DNA of 64,000 bases from Clostridiales bacterium mt11 (GCA_001282665.1 LN874948.1:1052099-1116098), one strand, 5' to 3'; numbered from the stretch's first letter, positions 17,085-25,582 are shown. A program made the numbers and translations. Notes: generated by a model from the sequence alone, not told the origin.

Positions 17085-18437
17085 CTATTTAATATTTGGG
17101 AAATACCTATTTATATCTATATTTTCAAAACCAGGAATTATAGCTCTTTCAAATTTAATTCCTCTTTCGCCTAAAGGTTTTGTGGCATCTATACCTACCT
17201 TATCCGTTACTCCCTTTAAGTCATGGGATGGTTCCAGAGATGAGCCTAATGCTCCAGGTATAATAACCAAATCTTGACTTGCCTGTGCCCTAGTGGTAAT
17301 AGCCCATTCTATATCCTGTAAATCAAAAATATCCACATCTCCATCTACTATGACCGCTTGTTTTAAATCCTTATTAGAACCTAAAGCTGCTATAATGGCA
17401 GACTTTCCATCTCCTGCTCTTTGTTTATTTATAGATGCAAAGGCGTTAAACCTATACCCTCCACCTTCTGTAACATTTACATCTAATACATCCACTTGAT
17501 TTCTTAAATAACTATATAATTCCACTTCTCTGATAAGTCCGTTGGATATATGTTCCTCCCTACAAGGAAATGCAGCTTGAAATATAGGGTTATTTCTATA
17601 CATAACTGTATCTATTTCTATTACTGGATGAGGTGCTTGTGCTCCGTAATAGCCCATTAGCTCTCCAAAAGGTCCTTCTAACCTTCTTTTATCAGGTATC
17701 ATTCTACCTTCAAGAACTATTTCCGAATAAGCAGGTACCAAAAGGTCTACGGATTCACAAGGTACTAGTTCTAAAGGTTCCCCTCTTAAAGCACTGTCTA
17801 CTTCATATTTATCTACTCCATAAGTTGCAGAGCTTATTTGACTAGCCATTAAAAATGGTGCATCATACCCGAGAATTATTGCTATATCTAAAGGTTTCTT
17901 CATGGCTTCTAATTCTAAAAAATCATTAGTAAGCTTTGGCGATGCTATAAGGGCTGATAATTCATTTCTTCCATTTACTTGGAATCTTCTAACGGATGTG
18001 AAATATTTCCCTGTTTCTGGATCCTTAACTACTAATATCCCCGCAGTTATAAAATTAGAAGAATCCTTTTCCTGAAATTTAGGTACAGGGAAAATTTTAG
18101 GCAAATCTATATTTCTCCTTATTATATTTTCTTTTATAGGACCATTAGCTATAACCCTATAGGGCTTTGGATTTGCTATGGCTTCCATAAATTTAAATAA
18201 TCTATTTTCATGATTCATATGGAGTAATCTATACAAAGTTTCCCTGTCTCCATAAAGACCTCCAGCTACTCTTACTTGACTTTCCTTTACCCTATTGAAT
18301 AAAATTGGTCTTTTGTTTCTAAAATACTTAAGCACTGCTCCCAGTTCATATTCTGGATTTACTTCTCTTTCACATAGGAGAAGTTCTCCCATTCTATCCA
18401 TTTCCTCTAAGGTATATCTTAGCATTTGCCTTTCCAA
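17085..18437 (-). CDS. ubiD: UbiD-family prenyl-FMN-dependent decarboxylase
   Basis: 450-aa UbiD-family enzyme; these use prenylated FMN to (de)carboxylate aromatic or unsaturated acids. Family traits include D-P-E-T-G-K-Y-F-T-S-V-R-R near 135-150, an E-G-P-F-G-E-x-x-G-Y-Y segment holding the conserved catalytic Glu region, and E-H-I-S-N-G-L-I-R-E-V. The start is TTG (18435-18437), just after AAAGGAGGGGAG; an upstream GTG lacks such a site. It directly follows UbiX, its cofactor supplier, and precedes the shell genes. In the purine pathway the obvious substrate is 4-amino-5-imidazolecarboxylate, giving 4-aminoimidazole and CO2. UbiD enzymes acting on pyrrole and indole carboxylates are known, so an imidazole acid is reasonable; the assignment is inference. 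Confidence 0.9.
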   Translation of the reverse strand: MERQMLRYTLEEMDRMGELLLCEREVNPEYELGAVLKYFRNKRPILFNRVKESQVRVAGGLYGDRETLYRLLHMNHENRLFKFMEAIANPKPYRVIANGPIKENIIRRNIDLPKIFPVPKFQEKDSSNFITAGILVVKDPETGKYFTSVRRFQVNGRNELSALIASPKLTNDFLELEAMKKPLDIAIILGYDAPFLMASQISSATYGVDKYEVDSALRGEPLELVPCESVDLLVPAYSEIVLEGRMIPDKRRLEGPFGELMGYYGAQAPHPVIEIDTVMYRNNPIFQAAFPCREEHISNGLIREVELYSYLRNQVDVLDVNVTEGGGYRFNAFASINKQRAGDGKSAIIAALGSNKDLKQAVIVDGDVDIFDLQDIEWAITTRAQASQDLVIIPGALGSSLEPSHDLKGVTDKVGIDATKPLGERGIKFERAIIPGFENIDINRYFPNIK

Positions 18438-18454
18438 GAACTCCCCTCCTTTCT

Positions 18455-19012
18455 CTAATTCCCTTTCCACCTATTAACTAGATTGTTGTCTACCCCCATC
18501 ATATCAAGTATTCTTCCAGTCATATTCAACACTATATCTTCAAGGGTTTCTGGATAATTATAAAATCCAGGACTAGGTGGAAAAATAGTCACTCCTATTT
18601 TAGATAGTTTCAACATGTTTTCCAAATGTATAGAACTTAAAGGGGTTTCCCTAGGTACTAGTATTAGCTTCCTCCCCTCTTTAATCGTTACATCGCAAGC
18701 TCTAGTCAAAAGACTATCGGAAAATCCATTAGCAACAGATGCTAAAGTCTTCATAGAACAAGGAAGAACTACCATACTGTCTACCTTAAAGGAACCACTA
18801 GCTATAGGAGCTGCAAAGTTTTTATTATCATGAAAATAAGTAGCTAGACCTTTTAATTCCTCTAATGTCACGCCACATTCATGGTTGGTTACATATTCCC
18901 CCATTGTAGTAACTACTAAATGGGTTTCAATATTTAGTTCCTTTAATGCCTTTAGGAGAGAAATAGCATATATAGAGCCACTCCCTCCTGACACTCCAAC
19001 TACAACTTTCAT
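18455..19012 (-). CDS. ubiX: UbiX-family flavin prenyltransferase
   Basis: 185-aa protein that makes prenyl-FMN from reduced FMN and dimethylallyl phosphate for UbiD. It has the N-terminal flavoprotein motif V-G-V-S-G-G-S-G-S-I-Y-A, the P-C-S-M-K-T-L-A segment and the L-V-P-R-E-T-P-L-S motif that contacts the flavin phosphate. The ATG at 19010-19012 is preferred over 19027 because only it has a G-rich site (GGGGTG) upstream. It is 17 nt ahead of UbiD. A repeat element (19030-19172) sits immediately upstream and may separate it from the isochorismatase gene. Confidence 0.93.
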   Translation of the reverse strand: MKVVVGVSGGSGSIYAISLLKALKELNIETHLVVTTMGEYVTNHECGVTLEELKGLATYFHDNKNFAAPIASGSFKVDSMVVLPCSMKTLASVANGFSDSLLTRACDVTIKEGRKLILVPRETPLSSIHLENMLKLSKIGVTIFPPSPGFYNYPETLEDIVLNMTGRILDMMGVDNNLVNRWKGN

Positions 19013-19029
19013 ATAAACACACCCCATTA

Positions 19030-19172
19030 TTCAATGGACAATTGACAATTTTTAAGGTCGAGCTTTGGGGACCTATTGGGCAAGCACAGCTCGCCCCTAC
19101 AATCGTTTTTTGTTTTTGTCTTTAATTGTCAATTGTCAATTGTCAATTGCTGTCGTCCATTGTCAATTGTCT
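19030..19172. repeat. REP/MITE-like element with CAATTGACAATTG ends
   Basis: Element of about 143 bp. The left end is CAATGGACAATTGACAATT (19032-19050). The right end is several tandem ATTGTCA units (about 19125-19171). The interior hairpin GGGCAAG-cacag-CTCGCCC (19078-19096) has one mismatch. The interior GGTCGAGCTTTGGGG segment matches, in inverted orientation, the element at 22423-22580, so the two are copies of one family. It lies between the isochorismatase stop codon and UbiX. Confidence 0.8.
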
Positions 19173-19775
19173 TTATTCGACTTTGTTTTCTCTGTCTCCT
19201 CCGCCTTCCCATGGGTCTAGACCTTTTTCCCATGCGTCTACATATTCACCAATAGTCATTACCTTGGCAAATATACTTAAATCCTTAAGACCGTATTCGT
19301 GCATTTCCTCAGTTTTGGAATCGCATCCATCACTTAGTGCTATTACCCTATAAGCCCTAGCTAATGCGTCAGTAGCAGTACTCCTAACGCATACATTAGT
19401 CCATACTCCTGTTACCACTACTGTATCTATATTTTCTTCTCTTAAATATAAATCTAAATCCGTATAGGCAAAACCACTGTGTCTTCTCTTTGGAACTATA
19501 TATTCACCTTTTTCTGGGTACAATTCTTCAATGAAATCTGAGCCCCAAGTTCCTCTAACAGCATGAACTGGTCTAACTCTAAAGTCTGCATCATTTTCTC
19601 TGTGGGCTTCTTGAATATGGACTAATTGAATGTCATCGCCTTCTCTTTCTCGAACCCATTTCATTAGGTCTTGAAGATTCTTAGTTATCCTTCCAGCCCC
19701 AGGACAATAAAGTGAACCTTTCTCATTAGCGAAATCATTTAACATATCTATTATTAATATTGCATGTCTTGACAT
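19173..19775 (-). CDS. Isochorismatase-family cysteine hydrolase (probable ureido/carbamoyl hydrolase)
   Basis: 200-aa hydrolase of the isochorismatase/nicotinamidase/N-carbamoylsarcosine-amidohydrolase fold. The catalytic triad is visible: D10 (I-I-D-M-L-N-D-F), K96 (V-P-K-R-R-H-S-G-F) and C129 (W-T-N-V-C-V-R-S). This fold often cleaves N-carbamoyl groups. Between the ring-opening amidohydrolase and UbiD, the missing step is hydrolysis of 4-ureido-5-imidazolecarboxylate to the amino acid, ammonia and CO2, which suits this enzyme (inference). The C-terminal tail (W-E-G-G-G-D-R-E-N) is not part of the fold. The stop codon directly abuts the repeat element. Confidence 0.88.
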   Translation of the reverse strand: MSRHAILIIDMLNDFANEKGSLYCPGAGRITKNLQDLMKWVREREGDDIQLVHIQEAHRENDADFRVRPVHAVRGTWGSDFIEELYPEKGEYIVPKRRHSGFAYTDLDLYLREENIDTVVVTGVWTNVCVRSTATDALARAYRVIALSDGCDSKTEEMHEYGLKDLSIFAKVMTIGEYVDAWEKGLDPWEGGGDRENKVE

Positions 19776-19841
19776 ATATTTCCACTCCTTTTTGAATTTA
19801 AAATTTTATTTTATATGGATATAAATAATCTTATGTTTAAA

Positions 19842-21440
19842 TTAATATCTTAATGTTCTAGGCAATACCTGTATACTCTGCCTCTTTACAAATCGTCCAA
19901 AACCTGGTTTTACCTTAATCCCTTTAATTCCTCTTATATGTTCATCTATTACTTCTGGATGCTCTATCCTATAGCTCTTTTCATATTCTTTACTGTGTAG
20001 ATGTGGAAATTCCTTGAATATTTCTGCATATTTTTCTTCAATTCCCTCTGGATAGTTGTGAACAATCTTTTGTAAATCTTCGTCAGTCATTATTCCTAAA
20101 GTACTTTCTTCTACATCTTCAAACACTAAATGTCCACGGACTACAGTCTTAACTACCTTACCTTTTAACTCCATACCTTCTAATGGATTGTATCCGCACA
20201 TTGAAGCTTGTTTCTTAGGATCTATAGTCCATCTCTTATCAAGGTCTATTATAGTAAAGTCTGCATCTGAACCTATATGCATAGCACCTTTCTTAGGATA
20301 TAGACCATAGTGTTTTGCAGCATTAGTTGATAATATATCTACTAATTTACTTAAAGATATTCTGCCTTTGTTGTATCCTTCACTAACTAGTACAGGCACC
20401 ATAGTTTCAACTCCAGGGATACCTGGGAACGATGTCCAAATGTTCATTCCTTTTTTAAGCTTTTCAGCTTCTATTTCATAAGGAGCATGATCTGTTGCTA
20501 TAAAATCTACGCTGCCATTTACTATGCCTTCCCAAAGCATCTTATTATCTTTTTCTTCTCTCAAAGGAGGAGCAATCTTAGCTAATGGACCATATTTACC
20601 CATAGCTTCTTTATAATTTAAAGTTAGATAATGAGGACAAGTTTCACTGGTTACATCTAAACCTTTTTGTTTTGCTTCTCCTACTAATTTAGCTCCAATT
20701 CCAGTACTCATATGAACAATGTGGAGTCTTGCTCCTGTATCTTCTGCAAAACTAATACCTAATTGAATAGCTACCTTTTCTGCTAATTCTAATCTTGCTT
20801 CTGCCCAAGCTGGCCCATCTAATCGTCCTTCTTTTTGGAACTTCTTAACATAAAAATCACACATAGCAAAATTTTCAGCATGGATTCCTATAGGCAAACC
20901 TGTTTCAGCTACGGCTTTAAAAGCTTCATACATTTCTGGATCTGTAACCCTTGGATAAGTTGGAACTGATGGTGTCATATAAGCTTTAAAAGCAACAGCA
21001 CCAAAATCTGCTTGTTCTCCTACATTGTGTAACCATCCTTCTCTTACATCTTCCCCTGTAACTCCACCCCACATAGCATAATCAACTAAAGATTGAGGTC
21101 CTACTAAGTCTAGTTTTAATTTTAACTGCTCCACACTTCTTGCTGATGGAACAGAGCAGCAAGGCATATCTATAACTGTAGTTACTCCTCCTCTTGCAGC
21201 AGCTGCAGAACCTGTTAAGAAATTTTCCCTATGAGGAAATCCTTGATACATGAAATGGGTATGAGAATCTATACATCCAGGTAATGTTAAATGTCCTCCA
21301 GCATCGATGATTTCCTTTCCATCTACTCCGTCTACATTATCTAAAAAGCCAGAAATCTTTTCATCTTTTATTAAGATGTTGGTTAAAACCGTATTATCTC
21401 CTTGTGGAATTCTAGCATTTTTGATTATAACATCATACAT
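19842..21440 (-). CDS. Hydantoinase/allantoinase-like cyclic amidohydrolase (candidate xanthine amidohydrolase)
   Basis: 532-aa binuclear-metal cyclic amidohydrolase. Metal ligands are recognisable: H60/H62 in S-H-T-H-F, the carbamylated Lys near 152 in A-F-K-A-Y-M, His near 187 (G-I-H-A-E-N), His near 243 (I-V-H-M-S-T-G) and Asp near 317 (A-T-D-H-A-P-Y-E). Family members hydrolyse cyclic amides such as hydantoin, dihydropyrimidine or allantoin. It is about 70-80 residues longer than usual, with a charged C-terminal extension (about 455-532) of unknown role. As first gene of the operon running into UbiX/UbiD and the shell, it is the best candidate for opening the pyrimidine ring of xanthine to 4-ureido-5-imidazolecarboxylate (inference). 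Confidence 0.88.
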   Translation of the reverse strand: MYDVIIKNARIPQGDNTVLTNILIKDEKISGFLDNVDGVDGKEIIDAGGHLTLPGCIDSHTHFMYQGFPHRENFLTGSAAAARGGVTTVIDMPCCSVPSARSVEQLKLKLDLVGPQSLVDYAMWGGVTGEDVREGWLHNVGEQADFGAVAFKAYMTPSVPTYPRVTDPEMYEAFKAVAETGLPIGIHAENFAMCDFYVKKFQKEGRLDGPAWAEARLELAEKVAIQLGISFAEDTGARLHIVHMSTGIGAKLVGEAKQKGLDVTSETCPHYLTLNYKEAMGKYGPLAKIAPPLREEKDNKMLWEGIVNGSVDFIATDHAPYEIEAEKLKKGMNIWTSFPGIPGVETMVPVLVSEGYNKGRISLSKLVDILSTNAAKHYGLYPKKGAMHIGSDADFTIIDLDKRWTIDPKKQASMCGYNPLEGMELKGKVVKTVVRGHLVFEDVEESTLGIMTDEDLQKIVHNYPEGIEEKYAEIFKEFPHLHSKEYEKSYRIEHPEVIDEHIRGIKGIKVKPGFGRFVKRQSIQVLPRTLRY

Positions 21441-21477
21441 TTTATAACCCCCTTGTTTTTAAGACAAATCCATTTTT

Positions 21478-21514
21478 TCTATATTAACATAATCTTATTT
21501 AACAAACCTTGTTA
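21478..21514 (-). promoter_or_regulatory. Probable promoter with overlapping dyad for the ring-opening/BMC operon
   Basis: On the minus strand TTGTTA (21500-21505) and TATAGA (21478-21483), 16 nt apart, form a plausible -35/-10 pair ahead of the hydantoinase gene. The -35 is half of a perfect dyad TAACAA-acc-TTGTTA (21500-21514), a good operator candidate for PucR or another regulator. The 292-bp divergent gap also has a TATAAT (about 21675-21680) in front of the plus-strand cyclase gene. Confidence 0.5.
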
Positions 21515-21732
21515 GATTCTTATAAAAATATTTCATTAAACCTTTAAAACCATTAAAGTTTTTGTAAGAATTTAATAGCTATAAAGGGAATAAAATTTAA
21601 GCTCTATATTTTCCACATATACAATATAAAAAAGATTTGTATATTTTACCCATATGCTTCTTCTAACCTTCTATGTATAATTGAAATCAATATAATTTAA
21701 ATGGGAGCAAAAATTTATTAGGAGGTTTAATT

Positions 21733-22431
21733 ATGGCTTTAAAGCTTATTGATTTATCTCAAGAGATTTTTCAAGGTATGTCCGTATTTCCTATGCATCA
21801 AAAAACTTTTATTATGACCAATATGAGTCATGAAGAGAACATGAAAATGACAGGTAGCTCTACTGTAGGATTTTCTGCAAGAAACCTATTATTATCTGAA
21901 CATTGTGGAACTCATAGTGATGGAGTGTCGGAATTTAAACCAGGAGGCCCTACTATTGACATAATGCCTTTAGAACATTTCTGGGGCAGTGCTATATGTA
22001 TTGATGTAAGCCATGTAAGATATCCAAATTATATTGAGCCAAAGGATTTAGATGAAGGAGTAAAAAAATCAGGACAAGAAATTAAAAAAGGAGATATAGT
22101 CCTATTATATACAGGTCATCATGATAGGGCTTATGGTACAGATAAATTTCAAACAGATTATACTGGTTTAAGCTATGAGGGAGCTAAGTGGCTCGCAGAG
22201 CAAGGAGTAATGAATATTGGAGTAGATGCTCCAGCTATAGATTTAACTCCAGATGATATTAATTTTTCTGGTCATTTAGTTTGCGGAGAATATAATATAA
22301 CCAATACGGAAAATTTGTGTAATTTAGACAAAGTACTTAATAAAAGATTCTTATATATTGGATTACCCTTAAAGATAAGAGATGGCTCTGGCTCCCCCAT
22401 AAGAGCCGTTGCACTAGTAGAAGACAATTGA
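21733..22431 (+). CDS. Cyclase-family (kynurenine formamidase-like) metal hydrolase
   Basis: 232-aa member of the PF04199 cyclase family, metal-dependent hydrolases that include arylformamidases. The metal motif H-C-G-T-H-S-D-G (H57, H61, D63) and the late G-H-L-V-C-G-E segment are present. It has a strong AGGAGG site and is transcribed divergently from the hydantoinase. It converges on PucR. In the purine route it might hydrolyse 4-imidazolone to formiminoglycine or help with another C-N bond, but its exact step cannot be assigned. The gene's final Asp-Asn-stop is supplied by a repeat element. Confidence 0.85.
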   Translation: MALKLIDLSQEIFQGMSVFPMHQKTFIMTNMSHEENMKMTGSSTVGFSARNLLLSEHCGTHSDGVSEFKPGGPTIDIMPLEHFWGSAICIDVSHVRYPNYIEPKDLDEGVKKSGQEIKKGDIVLLYTGHHDRAYGTDKFQTDYTGLSYEGAKWLAEQGVMNIGVDAPAIDLTPDDINFSGHLVCGEYNITNTENLCNLDKVLNKRFLYIGLPLKIRDGSGSPIRAVALVEDN

Positions 22432-22580
22432 CAAGGGAAGGGCAATGGACAATTATCTGGGTCTATCTTTAGGGTATTAAAATCGATAATTAGAAACCAA
22501 AAACAATTATAGGGCGAGGACAGCTCGCCCTTAAAGACCCGAAAGTTCGACCCTAGAAAATTGTCAATTGTCAACTGTCT
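22423..22580. repeat. REP/MITE-like element with CAATTGACAATTG ends (inverted copy)
   Basis: Element of about 158 bp between the convergent cyclase and PucR genes. Ends: GACAATTGACAA at 22423-22434 and TTGTCAATTGTCAACTGTC at 22561-22579. The interior perfect hairpin GGGCGAG-gacag-CTCGCCC spans 22512-22530. The neighbouring AAAGACCCGAAAGTTCGACCC block is the reverse complement of the corresponding part of the 19030 element. Both ends lie inside coding DNA and supply the stop codons of the cyclase and PucR genes. Confidence 0.8.
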
Positions 22581-24250
22581 AAAAGTTCTCTTATTTTTAA
22601 TGCAATTTCCAAGTTTAATCTGTCGTTGGAATCGTCTAAGTCCATACCTGTTATGTCATTTATTCGATTAATTCTATACAAAATAGTATTATAGTGGGTA
22701 TATAAGTATTCAGACATACGGGTTAAGTTGCCATTAAATTTAAAATAGGCTTCTAAGGTTTTAACTAGTTCTGTAGACTTTTTATTATCGTAATCTACTA
22801 AGGGTTTTAAAGTTGTATTGTAAAAATCCTCTAATTCTTCTGTTAAAAACTCTTGACATAATATTTTAAATATACCTAATTCATTAAAAGTAATAATTTC
22901 TTTATCCGTAAGGACTCTCCCTGTCCTTATGGTTTTAACTGCATCGGAAAAACTTCTATTTGCATTGTCTAAGCCTTTATAAGACCTACCTACCCCTATT
23001 TTTATATCCATATTTTTAAACTTTTCCTCTAAAGCTTTAATTACTCTATCATTAAATTCCATAAGCCTATTATCAATGGAATTTACTTCTTCAAATCCCA
23101 ATATTATTTGAATCCCATTTAATTTCGTAGCCACTATACCATCTAAGTCTAGGTAGTTCATAATGTCCTCTACCATGGTAACCGTCGTGTTAATATGATC
23201 CTGTAAATATTCAAAGAAGTACTCATCATCTTTTTCATCTTGAAACTTTAATTTGAAACTCATTACCTCAATAACATAATAATCATTGGGCTTTAAATTA
23301 AAAAAATGGGCTCTTTCTAAAGCTTTTCTTTTTCTCTTTGCATCGGTAGATATTAAATCCTCGAAGAAATCAGATCTATATCTTATTTCCACTTCCTTAA
23401 TGGAAAGCTCCTGTAATACAGCTAAGGCTATAGTAGTTGAAGCTGATTCAATTATGGATAAATCAAAGCCTCCTAAAGGCGTACTAGTAGACCAAGTAAA
23501 TATATGTCCATATACATTGTCCTTTAATACAATGGGCATAATCATCCTCTTAATAAATTTTCCATCCATTAAAACCTTGTCTTCATCTAGCTTTTTCAAT
23601 CTACTCCTACTGTTGTTTGGATCATAAAAATCCTTTACATCTTGAAGTATTTCTTTTTTTAAGTTTTTGTTTACATCCCCTAATTGTTCAAAAACTTGAT
23701 GAGAAAAATTCAAATTTATTACTACTGGATTTTTTATATTTTCTTGAATTACTTGGGTTACTTCTTCAATACCCTTTCCCTCCAACATTACAGCCATAAA
23801 CCGTTCATGGACCTTCTCTATTCTTTCCAACAAGGATGCCTGCTTATTGAATATTTCCTTAAACGTAGACATCATAATATCTGATAAAGGTATTGAGTAG
23901 TGAATATCGATTAAAGGAAAGTTTAATTCATTTGCTAATTTTAAAACTTCCTCTGGCATTGAATCCAAATAAGGTACTACCTTTATTCCAATGCCAGCAA
24001 GTTTTTTATCTGAACATACTTTTATTAAATTTTTTTGAGCCTCCATATTGTCCTTTTCAAAAAAATAGGCAGTGGTCAACAGGAATTCCCCTTCATGTAC
24101 CCAATCCAATATATCTGGATCTGCCATAATATTAACTCTTGATATGGTATTTCTAACGCCTTTAAAACCTGCAATTAACTTACAGTTTTCCATTACCTCT
24201 AAACTCAGCATATCTTCTACACTAATCCCATTTTGCCTAGGCATATTCAT
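22571..24250 (-). CDS. pucR: PucR-family transcriptional regulator
   Basis: 559-aa regulator. The N-terminal PucR domain (about 1-125: S-V-E-D-M-L-S-L-E-V, then V-H-E-G-E-F-L-L-T-T-A) is followed by a GAF-like/GGDEF-like middle and a C-terminal PucR helix-turn-helix (N-G-N-L-T-R-M-S-E-Y-L-Y-T-H-Y-N-T-I-L-Y-R-I-N-R-I). PucR in Bacillus controls purine catabolism in response to uric-acid derivatives. Location next to guaD and the ring-opening genes makes it the likely pathway regulator. The two near-start ATGs leave the start uncertain by two codons. The last three codons (Leu-Asp-Ser-stop) fall in the repeat element. Confidence 0.93.
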   Translation of the reverse strand: MNMPRQNGISVEDMLSLEVMENCKLIAGFKGVRNTISRVNIMADPDILDWVHEGEFLLTTAYFFEKDNMEAQKNLIKVCSDKKLAGIGIKVVPYLDSMPEEVLKLANELNFPLIDIHYSIPLSDIMMSTFKEIFNKQASLLERIEKVHERFMAVMLEGKGIEEVTQVIQENIKNPVVINLNFSHQVFEQLGDVNKNLKKEILQDVKDFYDPNNSRSRLKKLDEDKVLMDGKFIKRMIMPIVLKDNVYGHIFTWSTSTPLGGFDLSIIESASTTIALAVLQELSIKEVEIRYRSDFFEDLISTDAKRKRKALERAHFFNLKPNDYYVIEVMSFKLKFQDEKDDEYFFEYLQDHINTTVTMVEDIMNYLDLDGIVATKLNGIQIILGFEEVNSIDNRLMEFNDRVIKALEEKFKNMDIKIGVGRSYKGLDNANRSFSDAVKTIRTGRVLTDKEIITFNELGIFKILCQEFLTEELEDFYNTTLKPLVDYDNKKSTELVKTLEAYFKFNGNLTRMSEYLYTHYNTILYRINRINDITGMDLDDSNDRLNLEIALKIRELLDS

Positions 24251-24307
24251 CTACCCCTATCTTCTTATTCCTTTTGCTGAAATTATAACTTAGTCAAAAT
24301 CTTCTGT

Positions 24308-25582
24308 CTACTTAGGTTCTTCCACCTTTTTCCCATGGACATATCTTTCAATAATATTTCTATCATCTCCAATATAAATAAATTTTTGTATCCTTTCTTC
24401 TAAGGATAATTCATCTATATCTCCTAAGTTACCATCGTCTACTATTAAAGCATCAAAATCATATCCTTCTTCAAAACTTCCGACTTTGCCAAAGAAACTC
24501 CCTCCTCCTTTTGTACCTAGGAAAAAGGCTTCTGAGCTAGATAAAGGCTGTAATGCCTTATCTGTTTCTAGCCATTTTATCTTTGAAGCTTGGACAGTTG
24601 CTGCCATAATATTAGATATACTTAGGCTATTACCTCCAGATATATCCGAACCTAAACCTACAGGAACCCCTTTATCTAAAAATTTTCTTACGGCCATTAT
24701 CCCACTAGATAGGTTAAAATTAGAATAAGGGCAGTGGGCTGCAAATACTCCATTGTTTGCCATAAGTTTAATTTCTTCATCTGTATTATATATACAGTGA
24801 GCCATTATAGTATTGGTTTGACCAAATAATTTATATTCATTATAGACAGAAGCATAGTTGGAAAACTCTGGGTGTAATTCTCCTACCCATTTTACTTCCG
24901 ATGTATTTTCACTTAAATGGGATTGGACTGGGATACCATAAGTAGTAGCTAACTCTCCAAGACCTTCCATAAGCTTTACTGTACAAGTAGGAACAAACCT
25001 AGGAGTAATTATAGGCTTAACTAATGGTGATTTATCTCTATATTCCAATATTATTTCCTCAGTTTCTACAATGGATTTTTCCGTATTCTCCATTAAATTG
25101 AGAGTTGTATTTCTATCCATGTTTACCTTTCCTATATAGGCTCCTAATCCTGATTCAATAAACATATCCATTAAAAGTTTTGTACTTTCCTTATGAATAC
25201 TACTAAAAACTACAGCACGGGTAGTACCAACTTTCCACAATTCTTTAATAAGTCTAGAATATACCTTTTTTGCGTAATCCTTATCTTTGTACTTACTTTC
25301 CTCAGGAAAAGTATAGGTTTCAAGCCAAGGAATTAGCTCCTTATCAAGGCCTAAACCTCTATTAGGATATTGGGGAGCATGAAGATGTAAGTCTACAAAT
25401 CCAGGAATTATCATCTTATGGGTAAAATCCCTAAGGGGATAATCCTTATACTCCTTCTTTAATTCTCCATATATGCCAGTTACTTTCCCTTCTTCTACTA
25501 CTAGATAGGAGTTTTTATGAACTTGAAACTTATCTTTAGTAGGTGTGAAAACTATATCCCCTTTAAAAATGATTTTACTCAT
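24308..25582 (-). CDS. guaD: Guanine deaminase
   Basis: 424-aa amidohydrolase converting guanine to xanthine and ammonia. Characteristic sites: P-G-F-V-D-L-H-L-H-A-P-Q-Y (metal-binding His pair), W-L-E-T-Y-T-F-P-E-E, Q-S-H-L-S-E-N, A-H-C-I-Y-N, and L-G-S-D-I-S-G-G. All are typical of bacterial GuaD. The ATG at 25580-25582 follows GAGGAGTG at the right distance; an upstream in-frame GTG is part of that site. It lies 57 nt upstream of pucR on the same strand and feeds xanthine directly to the ring-opening enzyme. Confidence 0.95.
   Translation of the reverse strand: MSKIIFKGDIVFTPTKDKFQVHKNSYLVVEEGKVTGIYGELKKEYKDYPLRDFTHKMIIPGFVDLHLHAPQYPNRGLGLDKELIPWLETYTFPEESKYKDKDYAKKVYSRLIKELWKVGTTRAVVFSSIHKESTKLLMDMFIESGLGAYIGKVNMDRNTTLNLMENTEKSIVETEEIILEYRDKSPLVKPIITPRFVPTCTVKLMEGLGELATTYGIPVQSHLSENTSEVKWVGELHPEFSNYASVYNEYKLFGQTNTIMAHCIYNTDEEIKLMANNGVFAAHCPYSNFNLSSGIMAVRKFLDKGVPVGLGSDISGGNSLSISNIMAATVQASKIKWLETDKALQPLSSSEAFFLGTKGGGSFFGKVGSFEEGYDFDALIVDDGNLGDIDELSLEERIQKFIYIGDDRNIIERYVHGKKVEEPK

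Noticed and set aside
14782..22580. CRISPR-like reading of the ATTGTCA tandem repeats
   Set aside because: Units are 7 bp and contiguous, with no spacers of constant length and no cas genes.
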